Shown: positions 21,848 to 36,060, counted from the stretch's first letter. The stretch: DNA of 64,000 bases from Chaenocephalus aceratus (GCA_023974075.1 CM043792.1:20034824-20098823); one strand, 5' to 3'. Program-made: numbers and translations. Notes: a model not told the origin generated them from the letters alone.

Positions 21848-21867
21848 TCAATGCTCAGTCTACACAC

Positions 21868-21960
21868 CTTCTTTACAAAGTGTTTCCTGCTGGCAGTTTC
21901 CTCCACACAATCCTCCTCTTTGATTTCAGTTAATCTGGTTGGATTGTGTCTCCACAGGCT
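21868..21960 (-). pseudogene. Zinc-finger copy 2, exon 3
   Basis: The minus strand encodes TRLTEIKEEDCVEETAS and related residues, matching the 55-bp exon 3 of copy 1 but extending further 5', so copy 1 has lost about 55 bp here. The donor is GTGTGTAG (copy 1: GTAAGAG). The exon 5' boundary is uncertain. Confidence 0.6.
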
Positions 21961-22796
21961 GCAAATTAAAAAAAAGTCTAAATGTTAAAAAACTGTAGTA
22001 TTTTAATGACAGCAATGCTTTGCCAGACTAAAGTTCACATTATCAGTCGAGTTATTGATATTTGAAAAATACTTTACGTTATTAATCATGGAAAATGTAG
22101 CTTCTTTAAATGTTTTGATTTGCTGTTTCCCTCATCATCAAAATATATTTGTTTTTAAACTTTCAGTTTTGGACTGGTGACGAAAAACCAACACATTTCA
22201 AATGTTGGGATTTGGGAAATTCCGATGGGCATTTTTCCTAACTTTAAGATAATATGAATAATAATGATGGTTGTGAAGGTTGTTGTGTTCACATTCATGT
22301 TATTTGTTCTTCATTATTCGAAGGGACTGGTTTTACATTTAATAATTTATTACACAACCATGGCTATACACAGTGGCGTCCGGCCCATAGGGGCGCTAGG
22401 GGCGCCGCCCCACCTCTTGCCAGATACAAAATAAAAAATAAAAATAAATATTAAATACAAAAATATATATTTAAAAAATATATATTTAAAAAATATATAT
22501 ATTTTATATTTAAATTTTTAATGAACAAGGTAAATATCATACAATTAGTATCACAAACATGTATAATCTACAATACAATCTCGTTTAAAATTGTGTTACG
22601 ATGTCTAAAGTTACTGATAAGTCACCTGTTTCCTGCCTGGCCTTGCCCATGGCATTAGTTTATCATTACGGGGCAGAGCCCCCGAGCGAAACAGCAGCAA
22701 CCACAGGTTGCAAAAGTCTCAATAGTAAACTGTGCCGCCAAAACATAATTTCAGCCAATCAGCGGCGTCAAATATTTTGGTCACGTGGGCGCTCAC

Positions 22797-22850
22797 GTTG
22801 GCGCCCATGTTGGCGCCCATGTTGGCGCCCATGTTGGCGCCCATGTTGCT
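22797..22850 (+). repeat. 12-bp tandem repeat TTGGCGCCCATG, about 4 units
   Basis: Four nearly perfect copies lie head to tail inside the hAT at 22371-23699. In one frame they encode WRPC repeats. GGCGCC is itself a palindrome, so the array can fold. Confidence 0.85.
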
Positions 22851-22907
22851 TACGTGCGTTGACGTGAGGAGTTGTTTTTTAGACTCGTGAGCAGTCTATG
22901 CTCGTGA

Positions 22908-23120
22908 GTGACCAAGGTGACGCAGTATTTGGATGAGAATGGTGTGCAGGTGGAGTCGCCGGAACCTCGGTCGGCCCAAGAGCTACTCTCCAATCCTTTT
23001 GAAAGGAGAAGTTTGGAAGATAAATTGATACTTAAAGACCTTGGACCGGACCAACCCGATTTGTATATATCACAGCAAGCTCAAGACAAAACGTATCAAC
23101 AAGGCTTCTCACATGGCTAG
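22908..23120 (+). pseudogene. Possible N-terminal remnant of a TTF/ZMYM-type hAT transposase
   Basis: The 70-residue frame has FERRSLEDKLILKDLGPDQP and DLYISQQAQDKTYQQGFSHG. This resembles the region just before the TTF-type finger of a class of hAT transposases related to ZMYM proteins: a run of the form LGPxQPDLxISQ..KTYxRxF. No finger or catalytic core follows. The assignment is by remembered family pattern only. Confidence 0.4.
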
Positions 23121-23769
23121 CTGGATGCAAACAGGTAAATGCTATATTTTGTTTCACATGCTTGCTCTTCAAACAGCCGGGGACAGATACGTGTGTGGAC
23201 GGTCGGAGCATATATAGCGTTATAGCTTAGCCAAGCTCCATTCAGGGAACAAGCATTCTAAAAGGTTTTTCGCCTGCCGTCTGTCTGCAGACTTGTCAAA
23301 GCATTAATTCATGGTTTTTACTAACCGGTATCAGTATGTTGTTACGTCGGCATCATTTAGAAACGTGTATTACAATTTAATCACGGTAAAATATGTTCAT
23401 GTTGTTGTAGCTGTAGCTCCCGAGCCAGCGCGTCTTGTTTGAATGATGCGAGTAAACACAGCTGACAGCTGCGGTGAAACTCGAGCGACTAGAGCATGCG
23501 ATAGGAGCGTTTAGAGCGAAGCGAATATTCGCATCGCGTCCGGTCTGAACGCAGCATTAAAGCGAGCTCCGCGCTGCACTGGAAACGCGCCATTACATCA
23601 CCAGAAGTCCTAATTTAAGGGGTCATTTCTCCCAAAAAAAATTGTTTTACTCACTCTATCAATAGCCCCACCAAAAATATGTTCCACCAGCCGCCACTGG
23701 CTATACACATTTATAACCTACAATTACAGCTGCACTATCCACAGTTGTTTATTTTTCAAGACTCTACAG

Positions 23770-23865
23770 CATGGGTCGGCAATAGGCGGCCCGCGGGCCA
23801 TTGTTGGCCCGCCAGCAATAATATTTGGCCCGTAATTTTGAGAATAAAAAATAAAATATTATTTT

Positions 23866-23903
<38 letters not shown>

Positions 23904-25656
23904 CATAGGACCGAGAGTCGCACATCAGGGTTTCTGTTAGCCGGTAATTACCGGTTTTATCTGGTAAAATTCATTAAAAACCGGTAAATTCAAAACCTGT
24001 TGGTCAAAATGTCTAATTAGGCTCCGATCGATCGGCCGCCAGTCATTATCGGCCGATATTCACTCTTAATAGTTTGATCGGTGCTTTCTATAAAGGCCGA
24101 TCAGGAGAGCTGGATCTGATCGATATGGACATAAACGCGAGTGAAGTGTAACCGGACCGAGAGAGATCAGATCAGCTGCTGCATAATCACCCAGAGATTC
24201 TGCATGGGAAACTGACGGGCTGTCAGGAGAGGGAGAGAGAGGGGAAAGAGAGGATCCGTTTCTCCCGTGTTATTATCCAAAGTTAATGTAAACTTTTGAA
24301 TAATGTACTTCATCTACTACAAGTAGTTTGTTTGAATGTAATAATGATGTTGTTTGTTGTTGAATCATTTATTGAAAAATGAATCTGAACTTTTCGATCT
24401 GTAACGATTATAAACTGAAGCAATATAAAAATGAGCCCCATTAACTGAGTTTTAAACATCAGCATATCCGGTCATAGTCCGGTGATTACCTGCTAACGGA
24501 AACTTTGCTACACCATTCTTATTCTTATTATTGTTATTATTTAAACATGACCGGTAAGTTTCGAATTTGTCCGGTAAAATAAATTCTGTCCCGACATATA
24601 CATTCATAATGTCAGCGGAGGGAGGGGAAGCGGCCCTGTGGAAGAGCAGAGCGCGAGGGAGAGCTGTCATCTTCCCTTTGCAAGCTTCAAACATGTATTT
24701 ATCGAGTGATTTTGGAAATAAAAGTTCCATAATCTGAAAGCCAAGACTTTGTTTATTTAAAATCAAACAAAACACCCGAAAAACTAGTTTTTTACGCAAA
24801 TCCACGTTTATTTTTTAATAAATATGCGACTTCCGACTGATTTCGATAGAGCGGGTCACATATGGCAAATGTGTGGTTGTGGGGAACCAGGTCAATTAAA
24901 GTACTTATTTAACTATTAAATACATTGAGTTTGAGTAAAATACTTGGTTACTGATTAATTTAGGTTATAATATATTAAATTGCAAAACTGCTGTAATTGT
25001 TTTATTTTGTCCTTTGGTATTTTTTAAAGGTTTTCAACCTGAAAGAATCCTAATGTGTCCTTGAAAAGTTGAAATAAAGAAAAGGAAAAAGGATTCCAGT
25101 TGTCCATGCGTCCTCTGTTGCCCCTCAAGCCTCTCAAATAAATGCCAAAAACCCAGAGAACTTGACAATACTTATCAGAATAAAAGTGTTAAATAACACT
25201 GCTACCAGTTAATAACTCTACTTTACTCAGTGGAGGCTCGTCCATTGAGGAAAGGGAGGACCATCCTCCCTAAAATTTCAGAGAAAAATAAACTTTGAAG
25301 TGAACAATAAATACAACTCAATTTAAAAGATAAGTCTGTTAAAATACAGATAATAGCCCTGGCTTTGGGACTGAAATGGGGCTAGAGAGGACGAGCCTCC
25401 CTTTGGGCGGGTCTAGCCAGAGGCTCTGGATTGGGCGCCTATATCATCAGTGAACCAATCAGCGGATCTGACTGTGCATCAGAGTGTTGATGGGGAGGGT
25501 CATCAGCGATAGAGTTTTTTCTGAACCGGGGAACAGGGGCGCTGCGCCCTCTTACCAAAATCAATTCCTTGAATTAGGCTTTGATTATATTCTGGCCCGC
25601 CATCTTGTGGCTCAGCAAAAAATTGGCCCAAGGCCAAACTTACTTGCCTACCCCTG
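23770..25656. mobile_element. hAT element, 1887 bp, TSD CTCTACAG, with nested repeats
   Basis: The left end CATGGGTCGGCAATAGGCGG (23770) and right end TTGCCTACCCCTG (to 25656) form CAxGGGTxGGCAA-type terminal repeats. CTCTACAG duplicates lie at 23762-23769 and 25657-25664. Inside, a poly-T run, a CCGGTAATTACCGG-rich segment (23940-24590), TCGGCCGATAT motifs (24050) and a CAGTGGAGGCTCGTCC terminus (25229) suggest at least two more partial nonautonomous elements. No transposase is visible. Confidence 0.85.
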
Positions 25657-26518
25657 CTCTACAGGTTTCACACATTTAATAGCTATTGAATCCAATAGTA
25701 TGAAGCTGCGGCGTCGCAGACTGCTGTTTCTGGACCGCAGTTTCTGGACCCTTCTTCTCTTTTTTAATGGCGGATCGCAAACAGCTTTTAGTTGCATACC
25801 GCCACCTACTGTACATGAGTGTGTATCACCATATCATTCCATCTCTAATAAACAAAATAACGAAAACTAAAATAAGAAACCATAAAATAAATAAAGCAAT
25901 CATCCATAATTTATTCTAACCTACTTTTAGATTATTTTACCGATCCCAGTTTCTCTCAGAAAGGTAAACAGTGCCGGTAGCTCTCACTCCTTCTCCTTTT
26001 GTTCCCAGAATACCAACCACACTCCCTCTCTGCCTCTATCACTTTATCCTTTAGTTCTTCTTTCAGCTTTATAGGTGACACAATTTAATAAAACATGTTC
26101 CACATTTCCCTTACCTCCACAGTTCCCACACTTGTCACTGTTACTTTCCCCCATGACATACAGAGTACCATTCAATGCTGTGTGATTTAGTCTGAGTCTA
26201 GCTATCATGATTTCCTCCCTTCTGTTTCTTTCTTTATAAATATTGATTGTGATTGTCTTTTGAACTTTATTATACTATTTGCCTTTCTGTTTTTTCTCCC
26301 ACCTTTACTGCAGATCTCCATCCCTTTCTTCTTAATTACAGATGTTCCTTCTCCTTAGTTGAACTGGTAATGTTATTTCCTTTTGTAATGCACTTTTTGC
26401 TAATTTATCAGCACACTCGTTCCCTTTCACCCCCTTGTGCACACTCGTTTCCTTTCACCCCCTCATGCACACTCGTTCCCTTTCACCCCCTCATGCGCAC
26501 TCGTTCCCTTTCACCCCC

Positions 26519-27017
26519 TCATGCAGGCACCCAGCAAAACTGAAGATCTATACCGCCTCTGTGAAGTCTTAACAGGCTATGATTAATTTCTATGAGTATG
26601 TCTTCTCTGGCAGTTGATGTTGACTGTATGCTTCTTAAAATGGATAATGAATCTGTGCATATAACCACCATATCTGGTCTGACCTCTTCCACCCACTGTA
26701 ATCCTATTATTACTGCCAGCATTTCTGCTGTGTATACTGATAATTGATCTGACGCTCTTCGATCGATCGATATTTTAAATTCTGGGATATATATACCAAT
26801 TCCGACACACTCTTCCTTGTTCTTAGAACCATCTGTGTATATTTTGAGGTAGTTGTGATAATTATTCCTGAGGTACATACTTGTTTTGAATCCTACTTCA
26901 TTTATTTGCCACTCTCTTTTCTTTTTTACAATACTCATATCTATATTTACCATTGGGAAAAGCCATGGGGGAACACTACTGAATGGATTTGATGGTGAAA
27001 ACTCTAACTCATACGTA

Positions 27018-27028
<11 letters not shown>
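26519..27028 (-). pseudogene. Nimb copy C RNase H region
   Basis: It encodes YTDGSKNKEE (first Asp), AEMLAVIIGLQWVEE and VVICTDSLSILRSIQ, and ends in LQFCWVPA, the usual RNase H string. It is better preserved at its N-terminus than copies A and B. The Tc1 at 27018 cuts off its upstream part. Confidence 0.75.
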
Positions 27029-28445
<1,417 letters not shown>

Positions 28446-28529
28446 TATGTCCTTATTTTTCCATCCAAACCCACGCCCCTGGAACTTGGAATATTAGTAT
28501 TGAGTATATATATATAGTAGTAAGAATTA

Positions 28530-28825
28530 CAGTTGCAAGAAAAAGTGGAATTACCTGGATTTCTGCATAAGTTGGTCATAAAATGTGTTCCGATCTTCAT
28601 CTAAGTCACAACAATAGACAAACACAGTCTGCTTAAACTAACACCACACACATACAATTATATGTTTTCATGTTTTTATTGAACACACCATGTAAACATT
28701 CACAGTGCAGGGTGGAACAAGTATGTGAACCCCTAGGCTAAAGACTTCTTCAAGAGCTAATTGGAAATGAAACACAACGCTATGTGTGGAGAATCCAAAG
28801 GGTTCACATACTTTTTCTTGCAACT
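28530..28825. mobile_element. Tc1/mariner-type MITE, 296 bp
   Basis: CAGTTGCAAGAAAAAGT at 28530 is mirrored by ACTTTTTCTTGCAACTG ending at 28825. TA dinucleotides flank it (28528-28529, 28826-28827). No coding capacity. A larger autonomous Tc1 family probably mobilised it. Confidence 0.9.
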
Positions 28826-29009
28826 GTATATAATCTATTTATAATTGTAATTGTATATTGTATGTAGACATACATTTAGATGTATATTTTGTTAAAAGAA
28901 AACAAAAATGTTAATTTAGTTTTTGGGAGAAGGGGTGGTAAACTTCTTCCCACGCCTTTTCGGATGTGTAATTGGGTAGATCATTTGTAAGTCAATAATA
29001 TTTAGTTAA

Positions 29010-31725
29010 TCAATTTGATACTTTATTCTGAACATGCAGAGGAATACTTGTTCCATGGAAGGCTTTGTGGACAGCATCGACTCTATTTTCAGGATCTATG
29101 CATTCACTCTGTAGGTGTGAACATGCGGTTATGTCCTTTTGTTTGGCAGAGTGCTTTCTTTCCATGTGCTTTTTAAAAAGATTTTTATTTATGAGAACAT
29201 GGCATATGGGACATTTCTTCTTCAGTACAGGCACTACATGGACCCTTTTTATCTTTCCCTCTGGGATGATGGGGGTTGCTGGATCTGGAATGATGGAGGT
29301 TGCTGGATCTGGGATGATGGCGGGATCTGGATCTGGGATGATGGCAGTAGCTGGATCTGGGATGATGGGGGTTACTGGATCTGGGATGATGGCGGTAGCT
29401 GGATCGGGGATGATGGCGGTTGCTGGATCTGGGATGATGGCGGTAGCTGGATCTGGGATGATGGGGGTTGCTGGATCTGGGATGATGGCGGTAGCTGGAT
29501 CTGGGATGATGGCGGTTATGGCAGTGTGCTTTGCCTTGCACAAAGCCAGGTGTTTGATGAAGTCTGGTTTGCGCATCAGCGTTGACTGGCAGTAGAAGCA
29601 GTGGAAATGACATTGTGGTCGGCAATTTAATGCACATCTGTGAATGGTATACCCTTAAAAATAAGAACATAGAATTGTAGTATTATTATTTTGTGATCAT
29701 ATTATTTTAAAGTGTAAATTATGAATACCGAACATCTGAATCAAGTAACTGGTCACCACCACAAACAAATCATAGAAGGACTTGTTTTGATGTATTGCTC
29801 AAATGGAACTGATCATAACATTCAGGCTGCTTTTAAAGCAGACACATTGCAACTCCATTTGCATTTCACAAGAGAATGTTTTCAAACGTTACCTTCATGG
29901 AGAACTGCACGGTTGAAGTGGCTCTCTAAATGGGCTTGGACCTTGCTCAATTTGGCTGGGTGGAACACATTTGAGGCACATAACGGGCAGTGAAAGTCTT
30001 TGCAGCATGTAGTACATCGCTGTAAGTCGGGCAAGGATCTCCCCTCTCGGATTGTAATATGCATCTTGAAAAAGAGAGAGAGCCTAATTGGTCAAACTGA
30101 ACATTTTGAAATAATTTCACAGACAGACATAAATTAGGCCCAATTGTTAGATTCTGACACGACAGATTCTAACCTACAGAATAGGCCGACATAATAACTG
30201 ACTAAAACGCCACATGCAATATTACAAAACATGTCAAAAATGATGAGACTGTCTGATAACACGTAGTGTGGAGTAAACAGGCAGTCAGCACAGTTAAGAT
30301 TATTTACAATGAATTCAAATAGTAATACAATGACTTAAATATGCATTACACTGACGACAGAACTTAGGCTACTGCTGATTTAATGTAGTGGACAGACAGA
30401 TCATATTGACATGCTTTTGTCATCCTTTGAAGTTTAATTAATTAGCTGACTATAATTAATGATCAGGGTTGGGAAGTTTACTTTTGAAATGTAGTAGGTT
30501 ACAGACAGAGATGGGGTCGTTACTAAAAAAAAGTAATATATTACATATTACTTTAAAAAAAAGTAATATATTACACTACTTCGTTACTCTATACATAAAG
30601 TAATTCGTTACTTTACTCGCAGGGCCGGCCCGCCCCTCCCTGCAGGCAGATCACGCAGACTGCTAAAGTTTCAAATGTTCTCTTTAGTTCAGTTTCCATT
30701 GTCGCATAAGACTGATCCAGATAGCTCCTGAATGTTTTCCTATCTGACCATGGCTGTCCTCTGTCTCCTGCTATCTGTATATTTTGCGCAGTCTATCTCT
30801 GCTCACGCTGTTGCGTCAGCGTGTTCTCCTGCATGCTGGCCATGTGTTGCACTGGAACCAGACACCGCAAAGACTTCAGCCGAGCACGTACGAACTGCGC
30901 ATGCGTGAGTGGCAATAACTCTCCTTACCAGCAGGCGGCGGTAGTGTGTATTCGTCATTCAAAACAGGCAACAACCGGAAAACAGAGAAGAAGAACAGAC
31001 TCCGTGTGTGATATAAACAAACAGCTATGTGCGTTAGCTCCACCTTAGCATGTGTTCTTTGCAGGTGTTTGTTGAGGTTTGATTATGACTGATTTTAGAA
31101 AGTAACGAAGTAACGCGTGTCGGGGCAATGTTAGTAACTGTAGTGTGATTACTGAATTATAACGCGTTACACTACTCCGTTACCGACAAAGTAATATTAT
31201 TCCAAGTAACATAACCATAACATACAGTTTCATTAAACAAATAAACTAAAAGGCTAACAGTTGGTTTTGCAGCGAGTCATCATAGGGCCTAGGGCTAGGC
31301 TAACAGATTACTGTTTCCCTGTCAGACTCACATTTAGCACGTGTTGCTTGTATTGCTGTTAACTTTAAACAAACAACACGATTCACATTATTCACACACT
31401 TAGTGTAATTAGTGATTACATCAACAATTAATGTAGGACACCAAAATCAAGCTACAGTTTCATTAAACAAAAAATCAAATATGCTAAAATTTTTTGTTTT
31501 TTTGCGGAAAGCAATAGCTAACGAATAATTGTTTTTAGTGCCTTTAATACGGTTAGAAGCTATCATAAGCTAACAGGTGATTGTTTGTATTGCCTTAAGA
31601 CTATCATAGTTAACGTTAGTTAATCACACTTCATTTCAAGACACGGGAATTGTTATTAATGTTGAACAAATACAACTTTAAAAGCACTTCACATTACTCG
31701 CACTCACATGTGCGTTGTCGTTCAT
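29010..31725 (-). CDS. Cys/His-rich protein gene with proline-rich octapeptide repeat, three exons
   Basis: Exons on the minus strand: 31725-31708 (MNDNAH, donor GTGAGTG), 30064-29893 (acceptor TTTTTCAAG, donor GTAACG) and 29653-29010 (acceptor TTTTTAAG). Phases join without a stop, giving 277 residues. Exon 2 has CTTCCKDFHCPLC..HLESH. Exon 3 starts GYTIHRCALNCRPQCHFHCF, continues CQSTLMRKPDFIKHLALC, then holds an IIPDPATA octapeptide repeat (10 copies plus one IIPEG), and ends with CPICHVLINKNLFKKHMERKH. These are atypical zinc-finger-like modules; I do not know the family name or function. Nuclear or nucleic-acid binding is only an inference. The first exon rests on a single ATG and a donor site and is less secure. 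Intron 1 contains repeat debris. Confidence 0.6.
29270..29520. repeat. 24-bp coding minisatellite (octapeptide IIPDPATA)
   Basis: About 10 units of GGATCTGGGATGATGGCGGT plus 4 bases lie in exon 3 of the Cys/His-rich gene. All length changes except one 6-base variant (DPDP) preserve the frame, which suggests selection on, or recent expansion of, a coding repeat. Confidence 0.9.
30470..31220. repeat. hAT-type repeat debris in intron 1 (GTTAC-rich)
   Basis: 30470 begins CAGGGTTGGGAAGTTTACTT, the same terminus family as the hAT at 44614-45690. Segments 30510-30620 and 31085-31215 hold AAGTAACG/CGTTAC motifs in inverted sense. CAGGGCCGGCCC at 30621 matches the left end of the hAT at 10373. No intact element could be delimited. 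Confidence 0.5.
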
Positions 31726-31848
31726 ATTAATGTCTCCTGCCTGTATTAAAGCTGTTTGCGATCCGCCATTAAAAAAGAGAAGAAGGGTCCAGAAACTGCA
31801 GTCTGCGACGCCGCAGCTTCATGCTACTCATTGAATCACACACCCTAA

Positions 31849-32140
31849 TTGACAAATATGTTAATCAAAATAAAAAGCAAAATATTTGCCTGTTTAATTG
31901 ATTTCCAAAAAGCATTTGACTCGATTTGGCATGTTGGTCTATTCAACAAACTACTTCAAAGCGGTATAGGGGGAAAAACATTTGACCTAATCAAATTTAT
32001 GTACACAAACAACATGTGCAGCATCAAGATCGGACACAAAGAACCACCTTCATTTCTCAAGAACGGGGAGTAAGACAAGGATGCTGTTTATCACCGGCCC
32101 TGTTCAACATCTATTCTACATTAACGAACTGGCCACAGCA
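31849..32140 (+). pseudogene. LINE reverse transcriptase, N-terminal part
   Basis: It encodes CLIDFQKAFDSIWHVGLFNK, the FDxxFDS-type catalytic motif A region, then a +1 shift at about 32070 before VRQGCCLSPALFNIY, the motif B region. The remainder follows after the nested insertion. Confidence 0.75.
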
Positions 32141-33243
32141 CCTGGGGGGTATACTACGAAGCAGGATTTTCGCTTAGCCGGCTAACTTCAGGGAAAACTC
32201 GGGGTTTCCGGTCCAACAAAGCTGGTTCTCTTTTTAGCAGGCTAGATCTCCATGGTAACTTATGCTGTGCGGCTATACTGCCCCGGAGCAGGTTAGATTG
32301 CAGGCTAAGAGATCAACTCAGTGAAAGCACTGCCTGCAGACCAATCAGAGCTCAGTGTGCGGAGTTTAAAGCGATCAAGTCATATTACAGGAGAAAGGAA
32401 ATACAGAAAAGCTGCCGTTGCAGGAAAGACGGCCGGCAAAAATCACCGACTGTGTGAATGTGAACATTAATAGAATATCACCTCCATCTTCAGAGCAATC
32501 TGACTATTATAATATTAGCTTTAAGAAAGCTTACTTAAATATCTGCCACAACATTTAGTAACCGGATCAGAGTAACATTAAGTACAGTCCGCGCAGGGGC
32601 GGCGGGTGCTGTAGGCTAGGGAAGGCTAAGCCTTCCCAAATATTTGTGTCACTGCATCCTGGTAAAATAAAAATATAATGTATAATGTTTGTGTCTTTGA
32701 CATTAGCACTGCTATGCAGCCACTTGTGCCCTGTACTACGAAGCCAGTTCAAACCCTGGATATGTTTGAGTTATCTAAACTAACCCTAACAAACAAGATC
32801 TCGACGCTGGTTAATATCAACTTGGTAAATCAAGCTAGGGCTTCTCTCACCAGCTGAGAGCGCGTTCACGTGAAAGGGGTGGGGTTAGCAACATTTGACC
32901 AATCACAAAGAGGGACAAGTGTACTGACAGCGCAGCGTCATACTTCATTAATGAAAAGTAAACTAATATTAGACAAATATGAACTTTAAAGTTCATATTT
33001 GTCTAATATTAGTCATCCATGACTTAAACATAATAATCCAGGATACAAGCCACCTGCAAGGTGAATACAGGTTAAACTACTGGTTAAAAAATAAATAAAC
33101 TACTGAGTGTTTGAAAGCGTAACAGTTTTATGATATCACTGCCCCATCTAAGACACGATTGGATCTGACTTTAATTACATTTGAGTTGAGTGTTTCGTCA
33201 ACCTAATGTGTTGCTTAAAATAATACTTCTGCATAGCCTACAG

Positions 33244-36060
33244 CAGGCCTATTCAACTAGCGGCCCACGGGCCGAATCAGGCCCTTCAGAACTTTTTTCT
33301 GGCCTCCAAGAGGTTGCCTGCAAATCGAAATGGCATATGTGTAATAGCACTACATCCGACGATGCGGCGAAAACGCTGGTTTTTCCATTCATTTGAATTA
33401 TTTTGAATCAGTTATTTTGCCTGCCGCGCTCTGCTCATTAAAAAAAAAACCCGCACTGTGTCCGCACTTGTCATTGGCTCGGTCAAACTCACTTTACACA
33501 CTAGGTTCGCGGGCCAGCGAGTAACAGCTTCAAGATGTCTCTCCAAGCCCAAGAAACGTAAAGTTGATTCGGAAAATTGCCAATTCCAGAATGAATGGAC
33601 TGACAAATATGTATTTACTTTGCCAGCCGCAACAAGTAATAAACCGGTGTGTTTATTGTGCAACGAAAGTATATTCGTGATGAAAGAATACAACGTAAAG
33701 CGACACTACAACTCAAATCACGGCTCGTTTTCTGCCAGTTTTCCCGTGCGCTCAGAGGAACGGAGAAGGAAAGTACAGGGACTGCTAGCATAATTTGAAC
33801 GGCGTCAAGTGGCTTTTAGTCGCTGCACGGAACAAGAGAGAGCTACGATAGCATCCCTGCGAGTAGCCTGGACACCAGACAGAAGAGGCCCTTTACCGAC
33901 GCGGAGACCGTTAAAGATTGCATGCTTGCTGTCATCGATGAAGTGGTTATTGACCAAAAAGTAAAGACAGCGTCACTTCAGCCATTAAAAAAGTACCTCT
34001 CTCAGAGACAACAACACTTCGCACAGTGGAACTACTTGCAAAGGATGTGTCGGGGAAGCTTTTAGAAAACCTTCGAAAAGCAGAGTTTATATCAATCGCT
34101 GTGGACGAATCAACTGACTGTACTGACATGGCCCAGCTGTGCATCTATGCGAGGTTTTTCGATGGAGTTCGCTTTAGGGAAGAACTTCTGGGGATTATTC
34201 CGTTGGAGGGACACATTACAAGTGAGGTTATCTTTCAAAAGATAGTCTCGTTTTTTAACGAACGTTTACTGGATTTAAAAAAAGTGTGCCTGTTGGTCAC
34301 TGATGGCGCTCCAGCTATGATCGGCAGAGTGCAGTGGCTGGTGGCGCGTCTATCTGCTATAGCCCCTGCCCCACACATGTAGTATTTACACTGTATGATT
34401 CATCAATCTGTGTTGTGTGCAAAGCTCAGTGGTGATTTGAAAAACACCATGGACACTGTCATGAACATTGTGAATTTCATTCGCTCAACCTCCAGCCTAC
34501 AACACCGCCTGTTCCGTCAGCTGCTTGCTGACACGTTTGCTGAACACACGGACTTACTCGTCCATAACGATGTCCGATGGCTCAGCAAAGGAAAGGTCCT
34601 GGATCGTTTCTGTGAACTCCGCCAGGAGATTGTGTATTTCCTTCGCACGAGTAAGCACACACGAGCTACAAACGAGCTCCAAACCTCTTGGAGCGCATGT
34701 TAGATGAACAGTTTATGGCAGATGTTTACTTTCTGTGTGACATTTTTGGACACTTGAACACTTTGAATTGCGAACTGCAGGGTCGCGAAAAGTCTATCGC
34801 TGATTTGGTTGAAAGACTTTGTGCCTTCAAGACAAAGCTAACGATCTTCAAAACAGACCTAATGACGACAAAACTGCTGCACTTCCCAAAACTCCCTGCA
34901 TTTATGACCACATCACCTGGAGCAAACGCCAGTCATGACAGACTTCATGACAACATTGACTGATAACTTTACTGACAGATTCCAAGGCTTCAGCATTCCA
35001 ATTGAGGTATTGCAGTTTGCCCGTGACCCGTTTTCCATCAAGCCTGATGCAGACTTCTGTGTAAAAGTAAAAGAGGTAATATCTTGCATTGATGAGAGCC
35101 TCTTTCAGATGGAGCTGGTTGATGTGCAGTCTTCCTTACCTTTAAAACAGCTCCTGCAGTCTGAGGGTGTAGTGGACTTTTGGTCTAACCATGTTAGCCA
35201 GTATCAGTACCCCACAATGAGGAAGGTGGCCTTGCTTATACTGACAATGTTTGGATCTACCTATACTTGTGAGTCTAGCTTTTCTCATATGAATGCCATC
35301 AAAACAAGGGCACGCTGCTCCATGACCAATGAGAAGTTGCATGAGTGTCTCAGGATTGCTCTTACCACTTATGAGCCAAACTATGCTGAAATAGCTAAAT
35401 CAAGGCAGTGTAATTTCTCTCACTGACTCAAACAGGCTAAACATGACAGAAGTCTGATGCATGGTATGTATGCAGATCAGTTTTTATGGTCATTAAAACA
35501 AGCCTACTTACTGTTTCAAAAATTGTAAAAATGTTTCCAAGATATGAATGTTATTGTGAGTCTGATGGCTATTGTTTTACTATGTTCTCTATTTGCATTT
35601 AGCATTACATTTGATGGACTTGTGTTGTCTTCAAAGTACCTTATGTATGCTTGGAAGTGTTGAGGATATTATACACAGGGCTACTTACTGTTAATGTGAT
35701 GAATACTGTTGTATTATATTCATCTTGTTTTGTACATTAGTGGACATGGAACTGTTGGGGAAAAAACCTCATGTCTCCTTAGTTTTAAAGATGCAACATT
35801 TTGCACTTTTGTGTCAAGCCTTGTAACAGAAGCTTTCCTACTTTTTATGGACTGGTTGCTTTCTGTAATGATTTATGTTGATACAATTAAAGTAAAAAAA
35901 AGGGATGCACTTGACTAGTTCATTTAATGTATTAGTATCTATTAACACTACTGTAAGCAAGAGTTATTTGTAGTGATTCCTTGACAAAGTATTGTGTGGC
36001 CCACAAACCCCCTGTGATTTTCCTATTTGGCCCACTTGCTAATGAAGTTGAATAGCCCTG
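33244..36060 (+). mobile_element. hAT transposon, 2817 bp, with decayed transposase, TSD GCCTACAG
   Basis: The left end CAGGCCTATTCAACTAGCGG and right end GAAGTTGAATAGCCCTG match as terminal repeats of about 16 bp. GCCTACAG duplicates lie at 33236-33243 and 36061-36068. Subterminal GGCCCAC motifs occur on both sides. It encodes one transposase gene on the plus strand. This is the innermost layer of the nest. Confidence 0.95.
33458..35426 (+). pseudogene. hAT transposase (BED finger, RNase H-like core, hATC)
   Basis: Frames at 33458-33793, 34026-34382, 34395-34703, 34688-34963 and 34935-35426 read in order. The first has a BED-like finger (CLLCNESIFVMKEYNVKRH), then a TAA at 33791-33793. The core follows with AVDESTDCTD and LLVTDGAPAMIG, which hold the catalytic Asp positions, then the insertion domain. 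The last frame has the dimerisation end (FWSNHVSQYQYPTMRKVALL, TCESSFSHMN). This set resembles the hAT transposases related to ZBED5/GTF2IRD2. Several stops and frame changes make it inactive. Confidence 0.88.

Larger units (their letters stand above)
22371..23699 (+). mobile_element. hAT element, 1329 bp, TSD GCTATACA
   Basis: Ends are CAGTGGCG (22371) and CGCCACTG (to 23699). The 8-bp duplication GCTATACA is at 22363-22370 and 23700-23707. It lies in what was intron 2 of zinc-finger copy 2. It contains a short protein-like remnant (22908-23120) and a 12-bp tandem repeat. Confidence 0.9.

Noticed and set aside
29270..29520. CRISPR-like regular repeat
   Set aside because: Units abut without unique spacers, and the sequence is eukaryotic; it is a coding minisatellite.
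29065..29670. Long frames on both strands over the IIPDP repeat (Gly/Met-, Trp/Asp- and His/Pro-rich)
   Set aside because: Shadow frames of the 24-bp minisatellite. Only the minus-strand frame joins flanking Cys/His modules through splice sites.
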